Below, one piece after another: positions 44,981-53,683 of a stretch of DNA of 64,000 nucleotides. The stretch spans positions 62,001 through 126,000 of the forward strand of contig NZ_FOTK01000009.1 of the NCBI RefSeq assembly GCF_900114535.1, in the 5' to 3' direction. This DNA is from Methylobacterium pseudosasicola (GTDB taxonomy: Bacteria > Pseudomonadota > Alphaproteobacteria > Rhizobiales > Beijerinckiaceae). Position 1 is the stretch's first letter. Every line of letters begins with the position of its first letter. The position numbers and the translations under genes were made by a program. Under the pieces are notes generated by a model, which was given only the letters and a program-made list of their open reading frames with translations, searched no databases and was not told the origin of the DNA.

Positions 44981-45306
44981 GCGGGAAACGCTCGTGCGGG
45001 GAGACAAACTCCTGCCGCGGGGGCCGTGTCCTGCATCCTGCACGTCTCCTCGGCCGGGTCCCGTCTTCTCAGGGGATCCTCAGGTTGAGGCCGGTGTGCC
45101 CGCTGCCCGGTGGGGCCGTCAATCCCGCCGGGTTCCACCTTTGGTCGGCTCAGAACATCGTCCCGAAAGGTGGTCGCCTGAGTTCGGAAAAAGTCAAAGC
45201 AAAACCAGTGGTTTAGCGCCTTGCCGCGGATCCGGTATCCGGGACGTGGCGCGAAGCACGCCATGATGTCACGGTTTCGTCACCTCTCCCCTCGCAAGAG
45301 ACCGGC
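44981..45306. other. Divergent gap between the MoxR operon and mgtC-like gene
   Basis: The region must carry the promoters of both divergent units. I see no repeat-family copy and no clear regulatory motif in it. Confidence 0.5.
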
Positions 45307-46017
45307 ATGACGAGCTACGCCGCCCTCCCCGAAGAACTGAAATCCGCCGTCGGCCTGATCGTGGCCTTCGTGCTCGGCACGGCGATCGGGGCCGAGCGGC
45401 AGTACCGGCAGCGCACCGCCGGCCTGCGCACGGCGGTTCTGGTCGCGATCGGCGCCTCGGCCTTCGTCGATCTCGGCATGCGGCTCACCGGCCCGGACGG
45501 CGGCACCCGCACGGTCGCCTACGTGATCTCCGGCATCGGCTTCCTGGGCGCCGGCGTGATCATGAAGGAGGGGATGAACGTCCGCGGCCTCAACACGGCC
45601 GCGACCCTGTGGTGCTCCGCCGCCGTGGGGGCGTTCTGCGGCGCCGATCTGCCGCTGGAGGCGGTGTTCGTCACCGTCACGGTGCTGACCTGCAACACCG
45701 CGCTCCGGCCGCTGGTGAACGCCATCAACCGCGCGCCGATCCGCGAGTCTTCCACCGAGGCGACCTACGAGGTCCAGGTGACCACCGCGCCCGGCGAGGC
45801 CGGCCCAGCCCAGGACCTGCTGGTCGAGCGCCTGGAGGCGGCGAACTATCCGGTGAGCAGCGTCGAGGTAGAGGAGCGCGGCGAGGGCGCGGTCGACGTG
45901 GTCGCGACGCTCACCGCCAGCGCCGTCAAGGCGGACGAGCTCGACGCCGTCACGGCCGATCTCGCCAAGGCCCCGGGCATCCGCCACGCCACCTGGTCGG
46001 TCCAGACCGCCGATTAG
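45307..46017 (+). CDS. MgtC/SapB-family membrane protein
   Basis: A 236-residue protein. Four membrane helices carry the family motifs AFVLGTAIGAERQYRQRTAGLRTAVLVAIGASAFV, VISGIGFLGAGVIMKEG and VRGLNTAATLWCSAAVGAFCGA. The cytoplasmic C-terminal domain has an ACT-like alternation (YEVQVTTAPGEAGPAQDLLVERLE...). Members affect magnesium homeostasis or ATP synthase activity; the precise role is unsettled. Divergent from the MoxR gene. Confidence 0.88.
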   Translation: MTSYAALPEELKSAVGLIVAFVLGTAIGAERQYRQRTAGLRTAVLVAIGASAFVDLGMRLTGPDGGTRTVAYVISGIGFLGAGVIMKEGMNVRGLNTAATLWCSAAVGAFCGADLPLEAVFVTVTVLTCNTALRPLVNAINRAPIRESSTEATYEVQVTTAPGEAGPAQDLLVERLEAANYPVSSVEVEERGEGAVDVVATLTASAVKADELDAVTADLAKAPGIRHATWSVQTAD

Positions 46018-46105
46018 TTTTGGGATCTTTTGGGACTTTGCGTAGCGCCAAGCTGGAGCTGGTGCGCCCACGCCCGTGAGGTCCGGTGGGGAGCGGTCCG
46101 GCCTG

Positions 46106-46459
46106 TCAGCGCGGCGGCGCGAGGGGCCGGGTGCGGCGCTCGATCACCACGGTCGGGCGGGTGCGGCGCTCAACCACGACGGTGCGCGGCGCCCGGCTCG
46201 GGCTGGCATGGGTCAGGATCCGCTCCGGCGCGCGCTCCGGCTTGGCCTTCTTGGCCGCCAGGACATGCGGGCGGACCTCGTCGGCCGGCAGCCCGATCAG
46301 GCCCGCGGCGATCTCGACCTGCTGCTCGACATCGTCGGCCAGATCCTGGGCGGCGGCGACCGCCTCGTTCACCGTCGGCGGCTCGCGGCGCACGCGGATC
46401 GGCGGCAGGTCGGCGAAGCTCTTCTGCGTCTTCTTCACGGGGCGACTCGCGGTCATCAT
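46106..46459 (-). CDS. Small basic protein with duplicated C-terminal repeat
   Basis: A 117-residue hydrophilic protein starting MMTASRPVKKTQKSFADLPP. A middle helical segment (VNEAVAAAQDLADDVEQQVEIAAGLIGLPADEV) is followed by Arg-rich sequence with the tandem repeat RTVVVERRTRP / TVVIERRTRP. The repeat is also visible in the DNA as GTGCGGCGCTC direct copies. No signal or membrane helix. Function unknown. Start at 46459 or 46456. Confidence 0.55.
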   Translation of the reverse strand: MMTASRPVKKTQKSFADLPPIRVRREPPTVNEAVAAAQDLADDVEQQVEIAAGLIGLPADEVRPHVLAAKKAKPERAPERILTHASPSRAPRTVVVERRTRPTVVIERRTRPLAPPR

Positions 46460-46719
46460 CGGCAAGACATAGCGCCTTCCCGGCGGGTTGTGCAGTGCAT
46501 CAAAATCGGCCGCCGCCCGTCCCGGGCACATGCCTCACCGCAGAAAGGTCGCATCAGGCATGCCAGCGGCCCGATTCCCCAGGGCGGGAATCATCCGGGC
46601 GCAAACCAATATCGCGCTGCGGCATAATAGCGCGCGCCCGCGCGGGACGCCACACCGCGCGTCGTCCCGAACGCGGGCTGCGAGCTTTCGGAAAGCGCGG
46701 ATGCGTTAAGCTCCCGGCC

Positions 46720-47565
46720 ATGACCGAATCGCTCGATCCCCGCCTCACCCCGGCCCGCCCGGATGTCGCCGACCTGCGCCTGCGCGGCCGGGTCACGGCC
46801 GAACGCTTCGTCGCTGCCACCCGACGCCGGGTGATCGCCCCGGTTGCACCGTTACGCCAGGCACCTTCCCCGGAAGCCGGCCTCGATACCGAGGCTCTGC
46901 TCGGCGACGCGGTCGATCTCTACGCCGAGCAGGACGGCTTCGCCTTCGTGCAGCTCGTCCGGGACGGGTATGTCGGCTACCTGCCCGCCGCCTGCCTCGG
47001 CCCCGCGGATCCCGAGCCGACCCATCGCGTCACGGCGTTGCGCACCTTCCTGTATCCCGAGCCGGACCTGAAGCGGCCGGTGCGCGGCCATCTCAGCCTG
47101 GGTGCGCGCCTCGTGGTCACCGGGGAGGCGGGCGCCTATCTCGAAACCCCCGGCGGCTACGTGTTCGCGAACCATTGCGCCCCGCTGGCGCAGCAGGAGC
47201 CCGACTACGCCGCCACGGCCGAGCGGCTCGTCGGCACGCCCTACCTCTGGGGCGGCCGCACCAGCCTCGGGCTCGATTGCTCCGGCCTCGTACAGCTCTG
47301 CCTCGACGCCGCCGGCCTCCCCTGCCCCCGCGACGCCGACATGCAGGAGCGTGGCTTAGGCCAGGCGCTGCCGCTGGCTTTGGAGGGATTGCGCCGGGGG
47401 GACTTCGTATTCTGGCGCGGCCATGTCGGGCTGATGCTGGATCCCGAGACGCTGATCCACGCCAACGGCCACCACATGGCGGTGGCGGTAGAGCCCCTGG
47501 CCGGCGCGGTCGCCCGGATCCGCGAGAACAGTTTTGGCGCCGTAACGGGCATTCGGCGGCTCTGA
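46720..47565 (+). CDS. NlpC/P60 endopeptidase with SH3-like N-terminus
   Basis: A 281-residue cell-wall hydrolase. Two SH3-like parts (residues about 35-150: APLRQAPSPEAGLDT, VQLVRDGYVGYLPAACL, HLSLGARLVVTG) precede an NlpC/P60 domain with the catalytic Cys in GLDCSGLVQLCLDAAGLPCPRDA, the His in FWRGHVGLML and IHANGHHMAV. It cleaves peptidoglycan stem peptides. No signal peptide is apparent at the start, so cytoplasmic recycling of muropeptides is possible. Confidence 0.88.
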   Translation: MTESLDPRLTPARPDVADLRLRGRVTAERFVAATRRRVIAPVAPLRQAPSPEAGLDTEALLGDAVDLYAEQDGFAFVQLVRDGYVGYLPAACLGPADPEPTHRVTALRTFLYPEPDLKRPVRGHLSLGARLVVTGEAGAYLETPGGYVFANHCAPLAQQEPDYAATAERLVGTPYLWGGRTSLGLDCSGLVQLCLDAAGLPCPRDADMQERGLGQALPLALEGLRRGDFVFWRGHVGLMLDPETLIHANGHHMAVAVEPLAGAVARIRENSFGAVTGIRRL

Positions 47566-47962
47566 CGGGCGCGATCAACGTTTGGGTGTTGCACCGATGC
47601 CCAACGCTTCACCCCGTCACCCCGTGGCGCCGCAGGCGAGCCCGGAACCCAGAGCCGCCGACGGTGTAAAGTTTTGCAATGACGGTGTTTCTGGATTCCG
47701 GGCTCCGCTTCGCGGCCCCGGAATGACGGGGTGGTCGTTCCCTTGCGTCGCCTCTCTCGCACTGGGGCGGAAGAACGGGTCCGAAAGACGACGCGTTTGC
47801 TTATGCGGATGACCGTCTCTCGCGACGGAGGTCACGAATGAGGCAAACCGGGTCCAAATCGCGCGGCAAACGTGCTACAGAGGCGCTCCGCGGTCGTCTT
47901 CCTGCCCGGTTCGCAGTCCAGGACCGTTGACAGGACAGCCCCGCCCTCGCCACATCGCCCTC
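47566..47962. other. Intergenic region with family F repeat
   Basis: No gene is visible between the NlpC/P60 and ispH genes. An inverted repeat (47611-47731) fills much of it; the rest should hold the ispH promoter. Confidence 0.6.
47611..47731. repeat. Family F imperfect inverted repeat
   Basis: ACCCCGTCACCCCGTGGCGCCGCAG ... in the first arm and CTTCGCGGCCCCGGAATGACGGGGT in the second, with CCCGGAACCCAG facing CTGGATTCCGGG. A single copy in this window. Confidence 0.65.
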
Positions 47963-48964
47963 ATGACCGCAGACATCGCGCCCCTCGCGCCCGCTCAGGG
48001 CACCACCGGCAAGCCGCCGCTGGAGATCCTGCTCTGTGCCCCTCGCGGCTTCTGCGCCGGCGTGGTGCGGGCCATCGACGTGGTCGAGCGGGCTCTCGCC
48101 CTCTATGGGCCGCCGGTCTACGTCCGGCACGAGATCGTCCACAACAAGTACGTGGTCGAGAGCCTGAAGCGGAAGGGCGCCGTGTTCGTCCGCGAACTCG
48201 ACGAGGTGCCCGACAGCGGCGCCCCGGTGATCTTTTCCGCCCACGGCGTCGCGAAGACGGTTCCGGCCAACGCTGATTCCCGCGGGCTGACCACCATCGA
48301 CGCCACCTGCCCGCTGGTGACCAAGGTCCACCGCGAGGCCGAAATCCATCACAAGCGCGGTCGCCACGTCCTGCTGGTCGGCCATTCCGGCCATCCCGAG
48401 GTGGTCGGCACCATGGGCCAGCTGCCCAAGGGCTCGATCACCCTGGTGGAGGACCTGGACCAGATCCAGGCCCTGACCCCGGAGAACCCCGACAACCTCG
48501 CCTGGGTCACCCAGACGACCCTGTCGGTGGACGACACCCGCCACATCGTCGAGGCGCTCAAGAAGAAGTTCCCGAACATCACCGGGCCGCACAAGGACGA
48601 CATCTGCTACGCCACCACCAACCGCCAGGAGGCGGTGAAGCAGGTGGCACCGCTGGTGGACGCCCTGATCGTGGTCGGCTCCTCGAACTCCTCGAACTCG
48701 CAGCGCCTGCGCGAGGTCGCCGAGCGCGTCGGCTGCCCGATCACCCGCCTGGTGCTCCGCGCCGAGGAGATCGACTGGCCGGCCTTCGAGGGCATCCGCA
48801 AGCTCGGCCTCACCGCCGGCGCCTCGGCCCCCGAGGTGCTGGTGGAGGAGATCATCGAGGCCTTCGCCGCCCGCTACGACGTGATCGTCGACACGGTCTC
48901 GACGGTGGTCGAGGACATGGTCTTCCCGCTGCCGCGCGAGCTGCGCAGCGAAGCCGCCGAGTAG
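47963..48964 (+). CDS. ispH: 4-hydroxy-3-methylbut-2-enyl diphosphate reductase IspH
   Basis: A 333-residue iron-sulfur enzyme for the last step of the MEP isoprenoid pathway. The three cluster cysteines are in [28 protein letters not shown] and [42 protein letters not shown] and [10 protein letters not shown] are family motifs. The ATG at 47963 is preferred; a TTG at 47927 is open in frame. thrB and rnhA follow on the same strand, a common alphaproteobacterial order. Confidence 0.96.
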   Translation: MTADIAPLAPAQGTTGKPPLEILLCAPRGFCAGVVRAIDVVERALALYGPPVYVRHEIVHNKYVVESLKRKGAVFVRELDEVPDSGAPVIFSAHGVAKTVPANADSRGLTTIDATCPLVTKVHREAEIHHKRGRHVLLVGHSGHPEVVGTMGQLPKGSITLVEDLDQIQALTPENPDNLAWVTQTTLSVDDTRHIVEALKKKFPNITGPHKDDICYATTNRQEAVKQVAPLVDALIVVGSSNSSNSQRLREVAERVGCPITRLVLRAEEIDWPAFEGIRKLGLTAGASAPEVLVEEIIEAFAARYDVIVDTVSTVVEDMVFPLPRELRSEAAE

Positions 48965-48970
48965 GTTCTT

Positions 48971-49120
48971 CCAACCCACACCCTCATCCTGAGGTGCCCG
49001 GCGATCGAAGATCGGCGGGCCTCGAAGGAGGGCTCCAGATCCCGCCCCGATCCCCTGGAAGCCTCCTTCGAGGCCGGGCGATCGATGATCGCCCAGCACC
49101 TCAGGATGAGGGGCATGGGT
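48971..49120. repeat. Family E repeat
   Basis: ACACCCTCATCCTGAGGTGC ... GCACCTCAGGATGAGGGGCAT at the ends, with CTCGAAGGAGGG and CCTCCTTCGAGG inside: nested inverted repeats of about 150 bases between ispH and thrB. Second copy, more diverged, at 32794. Confidence 0.85.
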
Positions 49121-49205
49121 GGGAAGCCTGGGATCGATGTCGGCTTCGCTGCCGCCCATCGCCGATCCCGACTCCCAAAAGAATCCCGAACCTGAGCGCG
49201 AACAC

Positions 49206-50171
49206 GTGGCCGTCTACACCGAGGTATCCGACGCGGCGCTCTCCGAGTTTCTGTCCGCCTACGACATCGGCAGCCTGCTCTCCTTCAAGGGCATCGCCGA
49301 GGGCGTCGAGAATTCCAACTTCTTCCTGCACACCACCCAGGGCTCCTACATCCTGACCCTCTACGAGAAGCGGGTGCGGGAGGGGGACCTGCCGTTCTTC
49401 ATCGGGCTGATGGAGCACCTCTCGGCCCGGGGGCTCGCCTGCCCACAGCCGGTGCGGGACCGGGCCGGAACGGCCCTCGGACAGCTCTGCGGGCGGCCCG
49501 CCGCCATCGTCAGCTTCCTGGAGGGCGTCTCGGTCAAGACGCCCGGCGTCGGGCATTGCCGGGAGCTCGGCCGGGCGCTGGCCGAGCTGCACGCCGCCGG
49601 CGCCGATTTCGGCATGGCGCGCGAGAACAGCCTCTCGGTGGAATCCTGGCGCCCGCTCTTCGCCCAGGCCGAGGCCCAGGCCGATTCGGTCGCGCCGGGA
49701 CTGGCGGAGCGCACCCGTGCCGACCTTGCGCTTCTCGAAACCGCTTGGCCGCAGAACCTGCCGGGCGGGGTGATCCACGCGGATCTCTTCACCGACAACG
49801 TGTTCTTCATCGGCGACAGCCTCTCAGGGCTGATCGACTTCTACTTCGCCTGTACGGACGCTTTCGCGTACGACCTCGCGGTCTGCCTCAACGCCTGGTG
49901 CTTCGAGGCCGACGGCCGTTTCCACCGGGACATGGCGGCCGCCTTGATTGCCGGCTACGAGGCGGTGCGGCCGCTGGAGCCCGCGGAGGTTGCGGCGCTG
50001 CCGATCCTGTGCCGGGGCGCGGCGCTCCGGTTCATGCTGACCCGCTTGGTCGATTGGCTGAACGTGCCGCCGGGCGCCCTGGTGAAGCCCAAGGATCCCC
50101 GGGAGTTCGATCGCCGGCTCACCTTCCACCGCCAGGCGCGGGACGCGCGCGATTACGGGCGGCAGGCCTGA
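49206..50171 (+). CDS. thrB: Homoserine kinase (ThrB, APH-fold type)
   Basis: A 321-residue kinase of the phosphotransferase fold used by alphaproteobacteria for homoserine to O-phosphohomoserine in threonine synthesis. The start is GTG at 49206, where the family begins ([22 protein letters not shown]). Motifs are [39 protein letters not shown] with the catalytic Asp, and [24 protein letters not shown]. rnhA follows after seven bases. Confidence 0.94.
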   Translation: MAVYTEVSDAALSEFLSAYDIGSLLSFKGIAEGVENSNFFLHTTQGSYILTLYEKRVREGDLPFFIGLMEHLSARGLACPQPVRDRAGTALGQLCGRPAAIVSFLEGVSVKTPGVGHCRELGRALAELHAAGADFGMARENSLSVESWRPLFAQAEAQADSVAPGLAERTRADLALLETAWPQNLPGGVIHADLFTDNVFFIGDSLSGLIDFYFACTDAFAYDLAVCLNAWCFEADGRFHRDMAAALIAGYEAVRPLEPAEVAALPILCRGAALRFMLTRLVDWLNVPPGALVKPKDPREFDRRLTFHRQARDARDYGRQA

Positions 50172-50178
50172 GGGACGG

Positions 50179-50649
50179 ATGAGCGACGTGACTGAGACCG
50201 CGGCCGAACCGACGCGGGTGAAGATCTATACGGACGGCGCCTGCTCGGGGAATCCCGGCCCGGGCGGCTGGGGGGCGATCCTGATCTTCGGCGACACCCA
50301 GAAGGAGCTCTCCGGCGGCGAGGCCTTCACCACCAACAACCGCATGGAGATCCTGGCGGCCATCGAGTCGCTTGAGGCGCTCAAGCGCCCCTGCCGGGTC
50401 GACCTGTTCACCGACTCGCAGTACCTGCGCCAGGGCATCACCAGCTGGATTCACAACTGGAAAGCCCGGGGCTGGCGCACCGCCGACAAGAAGCCGGTGA
50501 AGAACGAGGACCTCTGGCGCCGGATTGACGCCGCCCGCGAGCGCCACGAGGTGGCCTGGCACTGGGTCAAGGGCCATGCCAGCGACCCGCTGAACAACCG
50601 CGTCGATGCGCTCGCCGTGGCGGCGATGCTGCCGTTCAAGCGGCGCTGA
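50179..50649 (+). CDS. rnhA: Ribonuclease HI
   Basis: A 156-residue enzyme that degrades RNA in RNA-DNA hybrids. The metal-binding residues are all present: Asp in [16 protein letters not shown], Glu in [16 protein letters not shown], Asp in [11 protein letters not shown] and Asp in [11 protein letters not shown]. The His loop is [10 protein letters not shown]. Full length. It is the last gene of the ispH-thrB-rnhA run and is followed by a family A repeat. Confidence 0.97.
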   Translation: MSDVTETAAEPTRVKIYTDGACSGNPGPGGWGAILIFGDTQKELSGGEAFTTNNRMEILAAIESLEALKRPCRVDLFTDSQYLRQGITSWIHNWKARGWRTADKKPVKNEDLWRRIDAARERHEVAWHWVKGHASDPLNNRVDALAVAAMLPFKRR

Positions 50650-50652
50650 AAT

Positions 50653-50778
50653 CAGGGTTCCCAAAGGGCTGGGCCCTTTGGCGGGGTTCAGGGGCGGAGC
50701 CCCTGGGAGCACAGAGCGAAGCTCTGCTGCAGGGTTCCACCCTGCACCCGCAAAAGGTCGAAGACCTTTTGAATCCGG
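50653..50778 (+). repeat. Family A composite repeat, full length, modules 4-3-2-1
   Basis: CCAAAGGGCTGGGCCCTTTGG, GGGGCGGAGCCCC, an extra AGAGCGAAGCTCT hairpin, CAGGGTTCCACCCTG and CAAAAGGTCGAAGACCTTTTG, starting three bases behind the rnhA stop. Confidence 0.85.
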
Positions 50779-50809
50779 GACCTTCGAGGATCGATCCTGA
50801 GCTGCGGCG

Positions 50810-51031
50810 TCATGCTTCCGAGGTGCCTGGGGCGTCTGGACCGGTATCGAGACGTCGCTGCGTAGCAGCGCGTTTGGCCGCAAACCGGACCTCGACCTCT
50901 GCCGCGCCGATCAGGTGGCCGGCCTTCGCCGAGGACAGGCCGATCTGCACCTGACGGCGGAACCACGCCTCATGCCCGGTCTCGTCCCGGTCATGGTCGG
51001 TGATGAAATTGCCCGGTCGCTCGGTCGTCAC
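50810..51031 (-). CDS. Orphan antitoxin-like small protein
   Basis: A 73-residue protein from the GTG at 51031 (VTTERPGNFITDHDRDETGH). EAWFRRQVQIGLSSAKAGHLIGAAEVEVRF, then a basic RAATQRRL helix, resembles the short stability-determinant or RelB/ParD-like antitoxins that read WFRxxVQxxLxDPRPxIPHxxVMA. No toxin gene lies next to it. The GTG stands five bases behind the zwf stop with a GAGG ahead, so it may be co-transcribed with zwf. Only the pattern supports the call. Confidence 0.5.
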   Translation of the reverse strand: MTTERPGNFITDHDRDETGHEAWFRRQVQIGLSSAKAGHLIGAAEVEVRFAAKRAATQRRLDTGPDAPGTSEA

Positions 51032-51036
51032 GGGCC

Positions 51037-52563
51037 TCAATCCGTCTTGCCGTCGAGGCCCAGCCAGTGGCGGCCGTCCCGGGCCAGGAGGTCGTCGGCC
51101 TCCTTCGGCCCGGTGCTGCCGGCCGAATAGGGTTTCACGTCCGCCTGCGGCCAGCCTTTGAGCAGCGGGTCGACCGCCGCCCAGCCGGCCTCGATGTTGT
51201 CGGCCCGCTGGAACAGGGTCGCGTCGCCGATCATGCAATCGTACAGCAGGGTCTCGTAGCCGACATTCGGCTGGTCGGCGAAGAAATCCTTGTAGCGGAA
51301 CCCGGCGCTCACCCGGCCGATCTTCATCTCCGGGCCCGGGACCTTCACGTTGAACTGGGTGCCGACCCCGTGGTCCGGGTCGATCATGATCCGCATCACA
51401 GTCGGCCCGAGATCGGCGTTGGGGGTGTCCTCGAACATCTTGAACGGGGCCGGCTTGAACAGCACGGCGATCTCGGTGCGCCGCCCGGTCATGCGCTTGC
51501 CGGTGCGGACGTAGAACGGCACGCCGGCCCAGCGCCAGTTCTCGATGTTGAGCTTCAGGGCGATGTAGGTCTCGGTGACCGAATCCTTGGCGACATGCGG
51601 CTCGTCGCGATAGCCCGGCACGTCGTGCCCCTCCGAGGTGCCGGCCGTGTACTGGCCGCGCACCGCGTCCTCCGGGGGGATCGGCTTCACGGCCTGGGCG
51701 AGCTTGGCCTTCTCCGAGCGCACCGCCTCGGCGTCGAAGGAGTTCGGCGGCTCCATGGCGACCATGCAGAGCAGCTGGAACATGTGGTTGGGCACCATGT
51801 CCCGCAGCGCCCCGGTCGGCTCGTAGAAGCCGCCGCGCTCCTCGACGCCCACGGTCTCGGCCGCGGTGATCTGGATGCTGTCGATGTATTCCCGCCGCCA
51901 GACCGGCTCGAGCAGCCCGTTGGCGAAGCGGAAGGCCATGATCGACTGGACCGTCTCCTTTCCCAGGAAGTGGTCGATCCGATAGAACTGGCTCTCGTCG
52001 GCCTGCTTCAGGATCCGGACGTTGAGCTCCCGGGCGGAGGCGAGATCGGAGCCGAACGGCTTCTCGATCACCACCCGGCGGAAGTCGCCGTTTTCCTGTT
52101 TGAGCAGCCCGGCCTGCCCGAGCCCGTCGACGATGGTCCCGAAGAACCGGGCCGCCACCGCGCAGTAGAACACCGCGCTGCCGCTCACCTTCGCTTTGAC
52201 CGCGGCAAAAGTCTCGGGCTTCTCGAAATCGCCCTTCAGGTAGTGGAGACGGTCGCGGATGAAGCCCCAGCTCTTCGGGTCGATGTGGTCGGCGTGGAAT
52301 TCCGAGGTCGGGTCCTTGCTGAAGGCCTCCATGGTCTGGGTGAGGTTTTCACGAAGCGACTCGTCCGTCCCGTCCGAATGGTCGACGCCCAAAATCGAAA
52401 AGCCCTCCGACAGGAGCCCGGCGCCGGCGAGGTTGTAGAGCGAGGGCATCAGCAGGCGCTTGGTCAGGTCGCCGCCGGCTCCGAAGATCACCAGCGTGCA
52501 GGGCGGCGCCGGCTTGGTGCCGCTGGCCGCATCGTCCTTGAGGGCTATCGTCTGCTCGGCCAT
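51037..52563 (-). CDS. zwf: Glucose-6-phosphate 1-dehydrogenase
   Basis: A 508-residue NADP-dependent enzyme that feeds the pentose phosphate and Entner-Doudoroff routes. The nucleotide loop is VIFGAGGDLTKRLLMPSLYNL (about residue 26), the substrate motif RIDHFLGKETVQ carries the catalytic His, and DMVPNHMFQLL, RTGKRM, DLGPTVMRIMI follow. The ATG at 52563 begins MAEQTIALKD; upstream in-frame sequence is shadow of the divergent dmeF. Full length. Confidence 0.96.
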   Translation of the reverse strand: MAEQTIALKDDAASGTKPAPPCTLVIFGAGGDLTKRLLMPSLYNLAGAGLLSEGFSILGVDHSDGTDESLRENLTQTMEAFSKDPTSEFHADHIDPKSWGFIRDRLHYLKGDFEKPETFAAVKAKVSGSAVFYCAVAARFFGTIVDGLGQAGLLKQENGDFRRVVIEKPFGSDLASARELNVRILKQADESQFYRIDHFLGKETVQSIMAFRFANGLLEPVWRREYIDSIQITAAETVGVEERGGFYEPTGALRDMVPNHMFQLLCMVAMEPPNSFDAEAVRSEKAKLAQAVKPIPPEDAVRGQYTAGTSEGHDVPGYRDEPHVAKDSVTETYIALKLNIENWRWAGVPFYVRTGKRMTGRRTEIAVLFKPAPFKMFEDTPNADLGPTVMRIMIDPDHGVGTQFNVKVPGPEMKIGRVSAGFRYKDFFADQPNVGYETLLYDCMIGDATLFQRADNIEAGWAAVDPLLKGWPQADVKPYSAGSTGPKEADDLLARDGRHWLGLDGKTD

Positions 52564-52677
52564 TCCTGGCTCCCATCCGGCTGCGACGCAGCAAATCGGC
52601 GTGACAACCCGCCGTAGCAATGCCCGTTCCGGCTGCCCGCCTCTATGCTGCGCCGAGCTTACGGTGAGGAGATTCGC

Positions 52678-53625
52678 ATGCACACCCATTCCCTCGAACC
52701 CTGGAGCCACGACCACGTCTTCCTGGGAGACCGGCACGATCGCCATGCGCGCCGGACCTGGGCGGTGGTCGCACTGACGGCGGTCACGATGGTGGTCGAG
52801 ATCGCCGGCGGCACCTGGTTCGGCTCGATGGCCCTGGTGGCCGATGGCTGGCACATGTCGACCCATGCAGCGGCGCTCGGCATCGCCGCCCTGGCCTATC
52901 GCTTCGCCCGGCAGCACGCGGAGGATCCGCGTTTCAGTTTCGGCACCGGCAAGTTCGGGGATCTGGCGGCCTTCGCCAGCGCCATCATCCTCGGCCTGAT
53001 CGCCCTGCTGATCGGCGCCGAGAGCGTCGACCGGCTGCTCCACCCGGCGCCGATCGGCTTCGGGCAGGCGATCCCGATCGCGATCCTCGGGCTGGTCGTG
53101 AACCTCGCCAGCGTCTGGCTCCTGCACGACGACCATGACGACCATGGCCATCACGGGCACGCGCATGGCGGACACGGGGGGCACGGCCATGCTGGCCACG
53201 ACACCAATTTCCGCGCTGCCTATATCCACGTGCTGGCCGATGCGCTGACCTCGGTACTGGCGATCGTCGCCCTGCTCGGCGGCCTGTATCTCGGCCTCGC
53301 CTGGCTCGACCCCGCCATGGGCCTGGTCGGCACGGTGGTGATCCTGGCCTGGTCCTGGAGCCTCCTGCGCACGGCCGGCCTCGTGCTCCTCGATGCACGG
53401 CCGTCGCCGGCCGCCACAGCGGAGATCCGCGCCCGCCTGGAGACGGAGGGCGACCGGGTCAGCGACCTGCATCTCTGGCAGGTCGGGCCGGGCCACCGCG
53501 CCGCCGTGATCGCCCTGGTCAGCGACCACCCGCAACCGCCGGCTCACTACAAGGCCCGGCTCGCCGGATTGCGGGGCCTGAGCCACGTCACGATCGAGGT
53601 GCAGCCCTGCCCGGGGCATGCCTGA
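52678..53625 (+). CDS. dmeF: DmeF-type CDF exporter for Co/Ni
   Basis: A 315-residue cation diffusion facilitator. HTHSLEPWSHDHVFLGDRHDRHARRT at the start is the DmeF signature, linked in that family to cobalt and nickel efflux. Six helices follow with the metal sites SMALVADGWHMSTHAAA and HVLADALTSVLAI, and a His/Gly-rich loop (HDDHDDHGHHGHAHGGHGGH). The ATG at 52678 has GAGGAG upstream. Divergent from zwf, convergent with the outer-membrane lipoprotein gene. Confidence 0.93.
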   Translation: MHTHSLEPWSHDHVFLGDRHDRHARRTWAVVALTAVTMVVEIAGGTWFGSMALVADGWHMSTHAAALGIAALAYRFARQHAEDPRFSFGTGKFGDLAAFASAIILGLIALLIGAESVDRLLHPAPIGFGQAIPIAILGLVVNLASVWLLHDDHDDHGHHGHAHGGHGGHGHAGHDTNFRAAYIHVLADALTSVLAIVALLGGLYLGLAWLDPAMGLVGTVVILAWSWSLLRTAGLVLLDARPSPAATAEIRARLETEGDRVSDLHLWQVGPGHRAAVIALVSDHPQPPAHYKARLAGLRGLSHVTIEVQPCPGHA

Positions 53626-53677
53626 TCCGGGATCCCAAAGGGCTCAGCCCTTTGGCGGGGTTCGGGGGCGGAGCCTC
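53626..53677 (+). repeat. Family A hairpin repeat, modules 4-3
   Basis: ATCCCAAAGGGCTCAGCCCTTTGG then GGGGGCGGAGCC, starting at the dmeF stop, between convergent dmeF and the efflux lipoprotein gene. Confidence 0.8.
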
Positions 53678-53683
53678 GATAAG

